Positions 13,688-20,866 are shown, numbered from the stretch's first letter. The stretch: 22,383 nt of DNA from Oscillospiraceae bacterium (GCA_022508735.1 JAFLUQ010000020.1:1-22383), one strand, 5' to 3'. Notes: generated by a model not told the origin, from the sequence alone. Made by a program: numbers and translations.

Positions 13688-16102
13688 TTAGTTAACCGAA
13701 GGCTCAAGGCTCGGCTTACTGCTCAGCTTTGCGGGCCGCACCAACAGGAATGCGACCAGAGCGATTATAATGAATGCGGCAAGTGTACCCGCGCCAAACA
13801 CCCCGGCGGTTATAAGTCTGCCTATCTGGAAGATGCACAGGGCCACAAAATAGGCAAACACGCACTGATACCCAATAGCAAACCACGTCCACTTTGAGCT
13901 GTTCATCTCGCGCCTGATAGCGCCGATAGCTGCAAAGCAGGGAGCGCAGAGCAGATTGAACAGCATGAAGGAATAGGCCGCCAGCGCGCCGGCTCCGCCG
14001 CCGGTAACGGTAAACGCATTCTTGAAGCTCGCCCATATTTCGCTGCCGCTTTCGGTAGCGACCTCTGCTCCATAAAGAATACCGAGCGTTCCGACAACGT
14101 TCTCTTTAGCAACAAGGCCGGTAACAGCGGCAACAGCCGCCCTCCAGTCGCCCCAGCCGAGAGGAGTGAATACCCATGCGATAGCGCTGCCGATCCTGCC
14201 CAAAATGCTCTGATCCGCAAGCTCATCGACCGCACCGAAATGTCCATTGGCAAAGCCGTAGTTAGACGTGAACCAAACAAAGATCGTAGAAATAAGTATA
14301 ATGGTTCCCGCCTTCTTTATAAAGGACCAACCGCGCTCCCACATGCTGCGCAGTACGCTGCCGGCCGTGGGAAGGTGATAGGCGGGCAGCTCCATAACGA
14401 AGGGAGCCGGGTCACCCTCAAACATCTTTGTTTTCTTAAGGATTATGCCTGATATCACAATGGCCAGGGCACCTACGAAATAAGCGCTTGCTCCGACCCA
14501 TCCGGCGCCACCAAACAGAGAGCCCGCGATAAGTGCTATAATGGGCAGCTTGGCTCCGCAGGGAATGAAGGTGGTCGTCATTATTGTCATTCGCCGATCC
14601 CGTTCATTTTCGATCGTCCTCGAAGCCATAATGCCGGGAACGCCGCAGCCGCTGCCTATGAGCATGGGAATAAAGGACTTGCCGGAAAGACCGAAACGGC
14701 GGAAAATTCTGTCCATGATGAAGGCAATACGGGCCATGTAGCCGCAGCCTTCAAGGAAGGCCAGGAATATAAACAGCACCAGCATCTGCGGAACAAAGCC
14801 CAGAACAGCGCCCACACCGGCCACGATACCGTCAAGTATAAGGCTGGAAAGCCAATCTGCACAGTTTAACACACCGAGCAGATTTTCAATAAGCACGGGT
14901 ATGCCGGGAACCCAGGGGCCGTAATCCGCGGGATCGGGTTCAGTTGCAGCCTTAGACAGCTCAGACATATAAAGCTCATAATCTACATCAGTGACCTCGA
15001 CATTTCCATCATCGTCATAGATTTCAAGTCCTACGGTGATGTCAGCCGCGCTCTCAGCAGGAACGCCGGCCTCCGCAGCCGCACCCTCAAAGGCCGCTAT
15101 GATGCTGTCTGAAAATTCGAATTCTTCTACTGCGGCATCATAAGCCTCGCGCCCGCTGCCGAACATAAACCATCCGTCGCCAAAAAGTCCGTCGTTGGTC
15201 CAATCGGTTACAAAAGCACCAACAGTGGTTACGGAAACATAGTAAACAATGAACATTACGACCGCGAAGATAGGCAGCGCCAGTATACGGTTTGTGACGA
15301 TGCGGTCGATCTTATCGGAAACAGAGAGCCTGCTATTGTTCTTCTTTTTATAGCAGCTCTTTATAATAGAAGTTATGTAGTCATAGCGCTGGTTGGTGAT
15401 GATGCTTTCGCTGTCGTCGTCCATTTCCTTTTCAGCACGCTCAACTATGTCACTGACACCGGTCTTGACATTTATTTTGTCGTCGCGCTCAAAAAGCTTT
15501 ATGGCGTAGAACCGTCTCTGATCTTCATTTACTTCGGTCAGGCGAGACTCTATCTCGCCGAGATAGCCTTCGACCTTTGCCTCAAAAGAGTGCATGGGCT
15601 TAGTTTTTGCGCCACTCTTTGCGAGCTGCACGGCCTTTTCGGCGGCCTTATCCACATTTGTACCCTTTAGAGCGGATATTTCCACTACCGGGCAGCCCAG
15701 CTTAGCCTCAAGCTGCTTTGTATTTATGATGTCACCGTTCTTATTCACTACATCCATCATGTTTACGGCCATAACCACGGGAATCCCCAGTTCCATGATC
15801 TGAGTGGTAAGGTAAAGATTACGCTCAATATTCGTACCGTCCACGATATTGAGTATGGCATCGGGGCGCTGATTTATCAGGTAGCTTCTGGCCACTACCT
15901 CCTCCGGCGTATAAGGCGAAAGAGAATATATCCCGGGAAGATCCATGAAGGCAACATCATTTCGCCCTTTAAGACGGCCCTCCTTTTTCTCAACTGTCAC
16001 GCCCGGCCAGTTGCCGACGAACTGATTAGCTCCCGTAAGGGCATTGAACAGCGTGGTCTTGCCGCTGTTGGGATTGCCCACAAGGGCTATTGTAACAGAC
16101 AT
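13688..16102 (-). CDS. feoB: Ferrous iron transport protein B
   Basis: The 804-residue protein is the inner-membrane Fe2+ transporter. The cytoplasmic G domain has G1 GNPNSGKTT (9-17), G2 region NWPGVTVEKKEG, G3 DLPG (54-57) and G4 NMMD (114-117), followed by the helical guanine-dissociation-inhibitor region to about 260. The membrane domain carries the two inverted Gate motifs, one containing SGCGVPG (residues 484-490) and the other LLCAPCFAAIG near the C-terminus. A large hydrophilic, acidic segment (about 311-395) sits between the first two membrane segments and is not in E. coli FeoB. AGGAGG precedes ATG 16102 by seven bases. A TTAG-N10-CTAA box lies directly upstream, so feoB may also have its own iron-controlled promoter. 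Confidence 0.97.
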   Translation of the reverse strand: MSVTIALVGNPNSGKTTLFNALTGANQFVGNWPGVTVEKKEGRLKGRNDVAFMDLPGIYSLSPYTPEEVVARSYLINQRPDAILNIVDGTNIERNLYLTTQIMELGIPVVMAVNMMDVVNKNGDIINTKQLEAKLGCPVVEISALKGTNVDKAAEKAVQLAKSGAKTKPMHSFEAKVEGYLGEIESRLTEVNEDQRRFYAIKLFERDDKINVKTGVSDIVERAEKEMDDDSESIITNQRYDYITSIIKSCYKKKNNSRLSVSDKIDRIVTNRILALPIFAVVMFIVYYVSVTTVGAFVTDWTNDGLFGDGWFMFGSGREAYDAAVEEFEFSDSIIAAFEGAAAEAGVPAESAADITVGLEIYDDDGNVEVTDVDYELYMSELSKAATEPDPADYGPWVPGIPVLIENLLGVLNCADWLSSLILDGIVAGVGAVLGFVPQMLVLFIFLAFLEGCGYMARIAFIMDRIFRRFGLSGKSFIPMLIGSGCGVPGIMASRTIENERDRRMTIMTTTFIPCGAKLPIIALIAGSLFGGAGWVGASAYFVGALAIVISGIILKKTKMFEGDPAPFVMELPAYHLPTAGSVLRSMWERGWSFIKKAGTIILISTIFVWFTSNYGFANGHFGAVDELADQSILGRIGSAIAWVFTPLGWGDWRAAVAAVTGLVAKENVVGTLGILYGAEVATESGSEIWASFKNAFTVTGGGAGALAAYSFMLFNLLCAPCFAAIGAIRREMNSSKWTWFAIGYQCVFAYFVALCIFQIGRLITAGVFGAGTLAAFIIIALVAFLLVRPAKLSSKPSLEPSVN

Positions 16103-16122
16103 TTTTGTTCCTCCTAACTATA

Positions 16123-16140
16123 TTAGCATACACTAACTAA
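16123..16140 (-). promoter_or_regulatory. Candidate iron-regulator box between feoA and feoB
   Basis: The site reads TTAG, ten bases, CTAA, the same 18-base layout as the box at the head of the cluster. A TAATAT at 16125-16120 with a poor -35 (TTTAGT, 17 bases upstream) could be an internal promoter overlapping it. Weaker symmetry than the first box. Confidence 0.45.
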
Positions 16141-16153
16141 TGACTAAAATTTT

Positions 16154-16375
16154 TTATTCTACAATAATTTGCTCGGCGTCAGCCTTTCGCAGAGACAGCT
16201 CATAGCCCCGCACATTGACCTCCACAGGGTCGCCCAAAGGCGCAACCTTACGCACACAGACATCAACACCTCTCGTGATGCCCATGTCCATGATCCTGCG
16301 CTTCACGGCGCCCTCACCGTTCACCTTTTTCACGGTGACAGTCTCGCCGATTTTCACTTCTTTTAAAGTTTTCAT
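16154..16375 (-). CDS. feoA: FeoA-family SH3-like protein (second copy)
   Basis: The 73-residue protein is a stand-alone FeoA domain: KIGETVTVKKVNGEG, KRRIMDMGITRGVDVCVRK, APLGDPVEVNVRGYELSLRK, ADAEQIIV. FeoA is a small SH3-like cytoplasmic protein needed for FeoB transport, probably by binding its G domain. The RR-x-M-D-M-G-I-T and GDP-V-E motifs are the classic FeoA type, so this copy is the better conserved of the two. GGGAGGG lies eight bases before ATG 16375. It sits 28 bases after the first feoA and 51 bases before feoB. Confidence 0.95.
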   Translation of the reverse strand: MKTLKEVKIGETVTVKKVNGEGAVKRRIMDMGITRGVDVCVRKVAPLGDPVEVNVRGYELSLRKADAEQIIVE

Positions 16376-16403
16376 CAGTCTTACCCTCCCATATATAAAT
16401 TTC

Positions 16404-16613
16404 TTATACTAAAATACATCTCGCCAGCTCGCTGTCGATAGCCACGCGTGAGTCCTTTACGTTCACTATCATGTTTCCGCCAAGCTCGGAAATAATGCTT
16501 ACCTCCGCGCCCGGAACAAAGCCCAGACTTTCAAGAAATCTTCTGGTCGTATCCTTGCCGCTCACTTTTATGATCTTCCGGTTCTCGCCGGTTCCAACCA
16601 TTCCCAAAGGCAT
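16404..16613 (-). CDS. feoA: FeoA-family SH3-like protein (first copy)
   Basis: From ATG 16613 the product has 69 residues and the FeoA fold pattern: NRKIIKVSGKDTTRRFLESLG, FVPGAEVSIISELGGNMIVN, VKDSRVAIDSELARCILV. It differs from the second copy: FLESLGFVPG replaces the usual IMDMGITRG and GGNMIV replaces GDPVEV. It probably has a distinct role or FeoB contact. GGAGG sits seven bases upstream of the chosen start; an in-frame TTG at 16628 overlaps that site and was rejected. It is the first gene after the iron-box promoter. Pairs of divergent feoA genes before feoB are common in Clostridia. Confidence 0.92.
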   Translation of the reverse strand: MPLGMVGTGENRKIIKVSGKDTTRRFLESLGFVPGAEVSIISELGGNMIVNVKDSRVAIDSELARCILV

Positions 16614-16654
16614 ATTGCTTCCTCCCAAATAAAATTAGTTCCCGCTAACTATTT

Positions 16655-16686
16655 GTTAGTTTAGCATAACTAACTTTATTTGTCAA
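16655..16686 (-). promoter_or_regulatory. feo promoter with overlapping DtxR-like iron box
   Basis: TTGACA (16686-16681) and TAAACT (16663-16658) are 17 bases apart on the minus strand. Overlapping the -10 is a perfect inverted repeat, GTTAGTT, six bases, AACTAAC (16655-16674), which contains TTAG-N10-CTAA. DtxR/IdeR-family iron boxes have outer TTAGG and CCTAA arms in a 19-base palindrome, so this fits an iron-dependent repressor blocking polymerase. Further CTAA and TTAG tetrads lie downstream to 16635. Confidence 0.7.
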
Positions 16687-16979
16687 TACTTTTTTATAAA
16701 TTTTTTATTTTTGTGAGCATTTTACAAAAACAGTGGCATACCGACAGCCGCATGCTGTTAATAATTCACTCCCAATATTCTACCGCCGGCATGGGCCAAA
16801 TTAACATTTTATTCATAATAACTTAAAAAAATAATAACTTCTATTTCATATGACGGCAATAATTATACACTATTATAATAATGTAATCCCCCTCCTCCTC
16901 CGGCTCCGTATGCGGAAGTAATTTCCGCTGCGGAGCCACATTTGTTTTTAAATTGTCGAAGCATAATCGAAACTTTCTA
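16687..16979. other. AT-rich intergenic stretch with one orphan hairpin
   Basis: Between the feo promoter and the transpeptidase promoter I see no reading frame with a ribosome site. A short inverted repeat ACAGC-CGCAT-GCTGT lies at 16744-16758. A larger hairpin occupies 16902-16937: GGCTCCG pairs with CGGAGCC and, inside, GCGGAA pairs with TTCCGC. On the plus strand it is followed by ACATTTGTTTTT, as in a terminator, but no plus-strand gene precedes it in this gap. Confidence 0.55.
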
Positions 16980-17008
16980 TTGACGTATGGGCAATTATAA
17001 GATATAAT
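16980..17008 (+). promoter_or_regulatory. Promoter of the L,D-transpeptidase gene
   Basis: TTGACG (16980-16985) and a perfect TATAAT (17003-17008) are 17 bases apart, about 40 bases before the ATG at 17048, which has GGAGG seven bases upstream. Confidence 0.78.
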
Positions 17009-17047
17009 TAACGTAAATATTTTTAATAGCAGCCGGAGGAATACAGA

Positions 17048-18682
17048 ATGAAAAAAATTATTGCCCTTATTCTCGCTATGACGCTCTTTTCTATTTCAGC
17101 TTACGCAGATACAGCATTGTATGCACAGACCGCGGATGAACTCACCGCAACTGCGGAAGTCACCATACCGGAGCCGACCTTCAGCTCCGTCTCGGTCCAC
17201 CTTCAGCTTGATAGCTTAGCTCTTCCACTTAAGGCTCAGACTCTTGTCTTTGATCTCAGAGACGGCGAAACAAATGACCTGCTCGACTCCAAAACTCTTG
17301 ATATAACTTCAGAGACTCCGCAGTTCGTTGATCTGAACTTCTCGGCGGGAGAATATTCCATCGGCAAGACCTTTTTCCTGCATTTGTCTCAGGGAGAAGC
17401 TGAACTGGGCTTTAACGGAAGCTCAGGAGCATATTTTGCCATTCAGACCTATTCGACTCCCACGCCTGACGGTGCTTCGCTCGAATACTGCACCGACTTT
17501 TACATGACGCTTAGCCCGGCGAGAGAAGAAGCGGCACTGCCCGCCCAGGAGCCGACCTTTAATTCAGTCACGGTTCATCTTCAGCTTGACAGCACGGCCC
17601 ACCCCCTTAAGGCTCAGACTCTTGTCTTTGACCTCAGAGACGGTGAAACAAATGACCTGCTTGACTCCAAAGCTCTCAATATAACTTCAGGAATGCCGCA
17701 ATTCGCTGACCTGAACTTTGCGGCGGGGAATTACGCCATCGGGAAATCCTTTTTCCTGCATATGTCGCAGGGGGAGGCGGAACTGAGCTTTAACGGAAAC
17801 TCAGGGGCATATTTTGCCATTCAAACCTATTCGACTCCCACGCCTGACGGTGCTTCGCTCAAATACTGCACCGACTTTTACATGACACTTAGCCCGGAGA
17901 GAGATAAAATTGTCAACCTCCGTCTTGACGGCAAGCCCCGCACAGATCTGGCGCTGTATACCTATCCAGAAGGAATACTTATTTCCGCAGCGGCGCTTGA
18001 GGCCCTCGGCATAGAAAGCAGCTTTCTTGAGGGCGGAGGGCTTAACCTGCACAAGAGTGAAGTAAGCCTGCTGCTCTATCCCGATCAGCTGTACGCTTAT
18101 AAAAACTCGGCCGACATCTTTAATCTCTCCCTCGCGCCCCAATTCATTGACGGTGGGCTGTATGTTCCCGTAGCCGATGTGGCTTCTTATTTCGGATGCC
18201 CCATAGACTACAGCGACAACGGGACTGCACTCAATTTGTCGCTCGGCTATGCTACGGTAGGCCAAACGGCTGATGAAAAACTCATAAACAGCAAAAATGT
18301 CAGCAGTGACACCGACTATCTCATCTGGGTATCCAAGTCGGAATTTACTGTTCGTGTCTATCAGGGCACAAACGGCAGCTGGAAGCGCATAAACAGCTTT
18401 GCCTGCGCAATAGGCGCGCCATCCTCACCCACAATAGAGGGCACCTTCAAATACTATCAGTATCAGCCCCGCTGGGAGTACGCCGCATATTACGTTGGCC
18501 CGGTAATGCGTTTCTACCGTGGCTACGCCATACATTCGACCCTGCTGCGGTATAACGGCACCGATTACGACGGCCGCACAGGTGTGAAGATATCACATGG
18601 CTGCGTCCGCGTCCGCCCCGAAAATATCAACTGGCTTGTGGATACGATCCCGCTTAATACCACAGTTTATGTGACGGCATAA
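17048..18682 (+). CDS. Secreted L,D-transpeptidase (YkuD) with duplicated N-terminal domain
   Basis: The 544-residue protein has a signal peptide (KK start, hydrophobic core, cleavage likely after A18-Y-A20), two tandem 126-residue repeats (R1 from E42, R2 from E168), a copper-amine-oxidase-N-like stretch (about 285-400; VNLRLDGKPR, LYVPVADVASYFG), and a C-terminal YkuD catalytic domain (about 415-544). The catalytic signature is complete: AIHSTLL with H496 and SHGCVRVRP with S516, H517 and nucleophile C519. The enzyme would form 3-3 crosslinks in peptidoglycan or attach proteins to it, outside the membrane. The repeats match no domain I know; they may bind wall or substrate. The gene stands alone, with its own promoter and terminator, and converges on amt. 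Confidence 0.92.
   Translation: MKKIIALILAMTLFSISAYADTALYAQTADELTATAEVTIPEPTFSSVSVHLQLDSLALPLKAQTLVFDLRDGETNDLLDSKTLDITSETPQFVDLNFSAGEYSIGKTFFLHLSQGEAELGFNGSSGAYFAIQTYSTPTPDGASLEYCTDFYMTLSPAREEAALPAQEPTFNSVTVHLQLDSTAHPLKAQTLVFDLRDGETNDLLDSKALNITSGMPQFADLNFAAGNYAIGKSFFLHMSQGEAELSFNGNSGAYFAIQTYSTPTPDGASLKYCTDFYMTLSPERDKIVNLRLDGKPRTDLALYTYPEGILISAAALEALGIESSFLEGGGLNLHKSEVSLLLYPDQLYAYKNSADIFNLSLAPQFIDGGLYVPVADVASYFGCPIDYSDNGTALNLSLGYATVGQTADEKLINSKNVSSDTDYLIWVSKSEFTVRVYQGTNGSWKRINSFACAIGAPSSPTIEGTFKYYQYQPRWEYAAYYVGPVMRFYRGYAIHSTLLRYNGTDYDGRTGVKISHGCVRVRPENINWLVDTIPLNTTVYVTA
17171..17907 (+). repeat. Tandem intragenic duplication, 378-bp period
   Basis: The unit at 17171-17548 repeats at 17549 to about 17907, in frame (126 residues). 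Long stretches are nearly identical in DNA, for example the part coding for AIQTYSTPTPDGASL in each unit, with only a few silent or conservative changes. The second unit ends slightly short, at SPERDK. Confidence 0.9.
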
Positions 18683-18685
18683 AGT

Positions 18686-18725
18686 AAAAAAATATCGGCT
18701 GCCTATCGGCAGCCGATATTTTTTT
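18686..18725. terminator. Bidirectional terminator shared by the transpeptidase and amt genes
   Basis: A perfect 18-bp stem (AAAAAAATATCGGCTGCC with its complement) closes a TATC loop. It has A and T runs at both ends, so it works in both directions. It lies between the stop codons at 18682 (plus) and 18729 (minus). Confidence 0.92.
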
Positions 18726-18728
18726 ATC

Positions 18729-20477
18729 TTACCACTGGTCCTCACCCTGAAGCGCGTCATAGCCCTCCTCGCCGGTGCGGACCTTTATTACGTTTTCAAC
18801 ATCGTATACAAAGATCTTGCCGTCGCCGATATTGCCGGTGTAAAGCGACTTCTTGGCCGCGTCCACAACTGCCTCTACGGGCACCGCGCTGACAACAATT
18901 TCGACCTTTATCTTGGGGAGCAGATTCATCTCGCGTGCAACGCCGCGGTAATAGGTGGTCTTACCGGCCTGTACGCCGCAGCCGATAACCTGAGTCACCG
19001 TCATGCCCGTTACGCCGATCTCAGCCATAGCGTCCTTAAGGGCCTCAAACTTAGACTGCTTGGTAACAATAACGACCTTGCTGATGGGGTGGCCGTTCTC
19101 GTCGGTAGCCTTTACCTTTGTGGGAACCGTCTTTACTGAAACGGTATCCTTCTGAGTGGTCACCGCCGCAGGCTGCCCCTCCTTATAGGTGGTGGTCATA
19201 ACCGTGGGAACCGCGGGAACGAAGTCGGCATAGGCGCTCTCGAGGCCGTGCTCATAGGCGTCAAGGCCGCCAAGCTCCTCCTCGGGAGTGACGCGAAGAC
19301 CGACTGTCTTTTTAATGACAGTGAAGATGATAAACATCGTTACCGTAGTCCATGCGAGAATAGCGAGGATACCGATAAGCTGAATACCGAGCTGACGCAG
19401 GCCGCCGCCGTAGAACAGACCGCCGTCCACAGCCAGGAGACCCACCGCAAGCGTACCCCAGATGCCGTTTGCGAAGTGCACGGCAACCGCGCCGACGGGG
19501 TCGTCGATGTGGAGCACGTTATCCATGACCTCAACAACTATGACTACGAGGAAGCCGGAAACAACGCCGACTACGATCGCGCCGAGAGCATCGAGCGTCG
19601 CACAGCCCGCCGTTATACCTACAAGGCCGGCCAAAGAGGCGTTGAGCGTCATTGACACATCGGGCTTACCGTAGCGGATCCATGTGAATACCATAGTCAC
19701 GCAGCTGGCAATGGCTGGGGCGATGGTAGTCGTAACAAATATGGAAGCGAGGCCGCCCACGCCGTCAAGCCTGGTGGCGGCGGCGCCGTTGAAGCCGTAC
19801 CAGCCGAACCACAGTATGAAGCAGCCCAGAGCGCCGAGGGTCAGGCTGTGGCCGGGAATGGCCTTGGCAGTTATCTTGCCCGTTTTAGCGTCCTTCACAT
19901 ACTTGCCGATACGCGGGCCGAGTATGGCAGCACCGATAAGAGCCGCCGTACCGCCGACCGTATGTATGGCAGCGGAGCCTGCGAAGTCGATGAAGCCCAG
20001 CTGAGCAAGCCAGCCCTGAGAATTCCACACCCAGCCGGCCTCGATAGGATAAACCACAAGGCTGATGGCACCGCTGTATATGCAGTAGGAAAGGAACTTT
20101 GTTCTCTCGGCCATGGCACCGGAAACTATCGTTGCAGCGGTGGCGCAGAACACCAGATTAAACACGAAGCCGGACCAGTCGAAGTTTGCGTAATTTGTGA
20201 AGATATCCAGATTGGGAATACCGATTATCCCCATGAAGTAGTCCTCAGCCAGCATAAGGCTAAAGCCCAGCAGAATGAAGACGACGGTGCCTATGCAGAA
20301 ATCCATGAGGTTCTTCATTATTATGTTACCGGCGTTCTTTGCGCGGGTGAATCCCGCCTCAACCATTGCGAAGCCGCACTGCATGAAGAACACGAGCGCC
20401 GCTCCCATAAGGAACCAGACGCCGTAAACCGCGCTGTTGGCGGTTTCCTGAACCAGGCTCACAATTTCTCCGTTCAT
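18729..20477 (-). CDS. amt: Ammonium transporter with fused C-terminal PII domain
   Basis: The 582-residue protein is an Amt/MEP/Rh channel of eleven likely membrane segments (about 15-400), with family blocks FMQCGFAMVEAGFTRAKN, DFAGSAAIHTVGG, LWFGWYGFNG and ANGIWGT, and the conserved cytoplasmic tail EELGGLDAYEHGLESAY. After a Thr/Val/Lys-rich linker (about 420-465) comes a full PII (GlnB/GlnK) domain, residues 466-577: T-loop with YYRG (Y509, Y510), LPKIKVEIVV, and ATP/2-oxoglutarate loop TGNIGDGKIFV. PII proteins normally plug Amt channels when nitrogen is ample, so here sensor and channel are one chain. GGGAGG precedes ATG 20477. Upstream is a 209-base leader with two terminators; the divergent neighbour is glutamate synthase. 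Confidence 0.95.
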   Translation of the reverse strand: MNGEIVSLVQETANSAVYGVWFLMGAALVFFMQCGFAMVEAGFTRAKNAGNIIMKNLMDFCIGTVVFILLGFSLMLAEDYFMGIIGIPNLDIFTNYANFDWSGFVFNLVFCATAATIVSGAMAERTKFLSYCIYSGAISLVVYPIEAGWVWNSQGWLAQLGFIDFAGSAAIHTVGGTAALIGAAILGPRIGKYVKDAKTGKITAKAIPGHSLTLGALGCFILWFGWYGFNGAAATRLDGVGGLASIFVTTTIAPAIASCVTMVFTWIRYGKPDVSMTLNASLAGLVGITAGCATLDALGAIVVGVVSGFLVVIVVEVMDNVLHIDDPVGAVAVHFANGIWGTLAVGLLAVDGGLFYGGGLRQLGIQLIGILAILAWTTVTMFIIFTVIKKTVGLRVTPEEELGGLDAYEHGLESAYADFVPAVPTVMTTTYKEGQPAAVTTQKDTVSVKTVPTKVKATDENGHPISKVVIVTKQSKFEALKDAMAEIGVTGMTVTQVIGCGVQAGKTTYYRGVAREMNLLPKIKVEIVVSAVPVEAVVDAAKKSLYTGNIGDGKIFVYDVENVIKVRTGEEGYDALQGEDQW

Positions 20478-20490
20478 AAAAATTCCTCCC

Positions 20491-20508
20491 TTCGGTATTT
20501 AAACCGAA
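20491..20508 (-). promoter_or_regulatory. Small hairpin directly upstream of the amt ribosome site
   Basis: On the minus strand TTCGGT pairs with ACCGAA around TTAAAT, one base before GGGAGG. It may affect access of ribosomes or protect the 5' end after terminator read-through. Confidence 0.4.
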
Positions 20509-20520
20509 ATAAAATAATAA

Positions 20521-20569
20521 AATAAAAAGCGGCCTACACTTGCCGGGATTTTCCCATGCAGTGTACGCC
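20521..20569 (-). terminator. Second leader terminator of amt
   Basis: The minus strand has GGC-G-TACACT (20569-20560) paired with AGTGTA-G-GCC (20540-20531), one G-G mismatch, with an inner GGGA/TCCC hairpin. The tail is GCTTTTTATTTTATT. Its 5' arm shares bases with the hexaloop hairpin at 20563-20576. Confidence 0.7.
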
Positions 20570-20576
20570 ATTGTAC
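20563..20576 (-). promoter_or_regulatory. Hexaloop antiterminator hairpin 2 of amt
   Basis: On the minus strand GTAC pairs with GTAC around the six-base loop AATGGC. The loop's GGC plus the 3' arm also form the 5' arm of the terminator at 20521-20569, so the two structures exclude each other. The four-pair stem is weak alone and may need protein. Loop bases A1 and G4 fit the rule for ANTAR-protein targets. Confidence 0.5.
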
Positions 20577-20632
20577 CTATAGCAAAGTCTTCTGCGGAGC
20601 TGTGCTTTTCTTCCGCCGCCCTTTGTTTTTAT

Positions 20633-20681
20633 AAAAAAACGAAGGGCGCAGCAGAAATTGAATCAACTCCACAGCGCCCTT
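20633..20681 (-). terminator. First leader terminator of amt
   Basis: On the minus strand AAGGGCGC (20681-20674) pairs perfectly with GCGCCCTT (20649-20642) across a 24-base loop, followed by CG and seven T residues. It lies within 55 bases of the predicted transcription start, so most transcripts would stop early as a short RNA. Confidence 0.75.
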
Positions 20682-20688
20682 GCTATGG
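20669..20688 (-). promoter_or_regulatory. Hexaloop antiterminator hairpin 1 of amt
   Basis: On the minus strand CCATAGC pairs with GCTGTGG (one G-U pair) around the six-base loop AAGGGC. The loop and next two bases are exactly the 5' arm of the terminator at 20633-20681, so they exclude each other. The hairpin begins at or next to the predicted transcription start (A at 20686). Confidence 0.6.
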
Positions 20689-20692
20689 GTCT

Positions 20693-20721
20693 ATGATACA
20701 TCAACTTTTCACGGTTGTCAA
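20693..20721 (-). promoter_or_regulatory. Promoter of amt
   Basis: A consensus TTGACA (20721-20716) and TATCAT (20698-20693) are 17 bases apart on the minus strand. The -35 lies in a perfect palindrome (20711-20725). Confidence 0.78.
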
Positions 20722-20725
20722 CCGT
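20711..20725. promoter_or_regulatory. Palindrome over the amt -35 box, candidate operator
   Basis: ACGGTTG and CAACCGT form a perfect 7-base inverted repeat around a single T. It covers the whole -35 hexamer, so a bound dimeric repressor would block polymerase. No regulator gene is in the window to name the protein. Confidence 0.45.
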
Positions 20726-20866
20726 TTTTTGAGGTCAAAATCCATTTTTGGTAAAATCGTATAAATTCACAATTTGTTCACAGTTTTTATTTCGACATAA
20801 TCTACAAAACCCTTTCACGAATTTTGAAATGGGATTAATTGAAAATTGCTTTATTGCCGAAAGTCC

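Noticed and set aside
20582..20595. GCAG-AAGACT-TTGC hairpin as a possible upstream partner of amt hexaloop 2
   Set aside because: The loop has A at position 4, not G, and closure needs a G-U pair. It does not fit the ANTAR loop rule.
20616..20630. AACAAAGGGCGG in the amt leader, similar to the AACAAAGGC of the glutamate synthase hairpin
   Set aside because: The flanking bases (C and C) do not pair, so no hexaloop forms.
20711..20726. Reading the amt palindrome as a plus-strand terminator because of the T run after it
   Set aside because: The loop would be only one base with the full stem, or five bases with a 5-bp stem, and no plus-strand gene lies upstream. An operator is more plausible.
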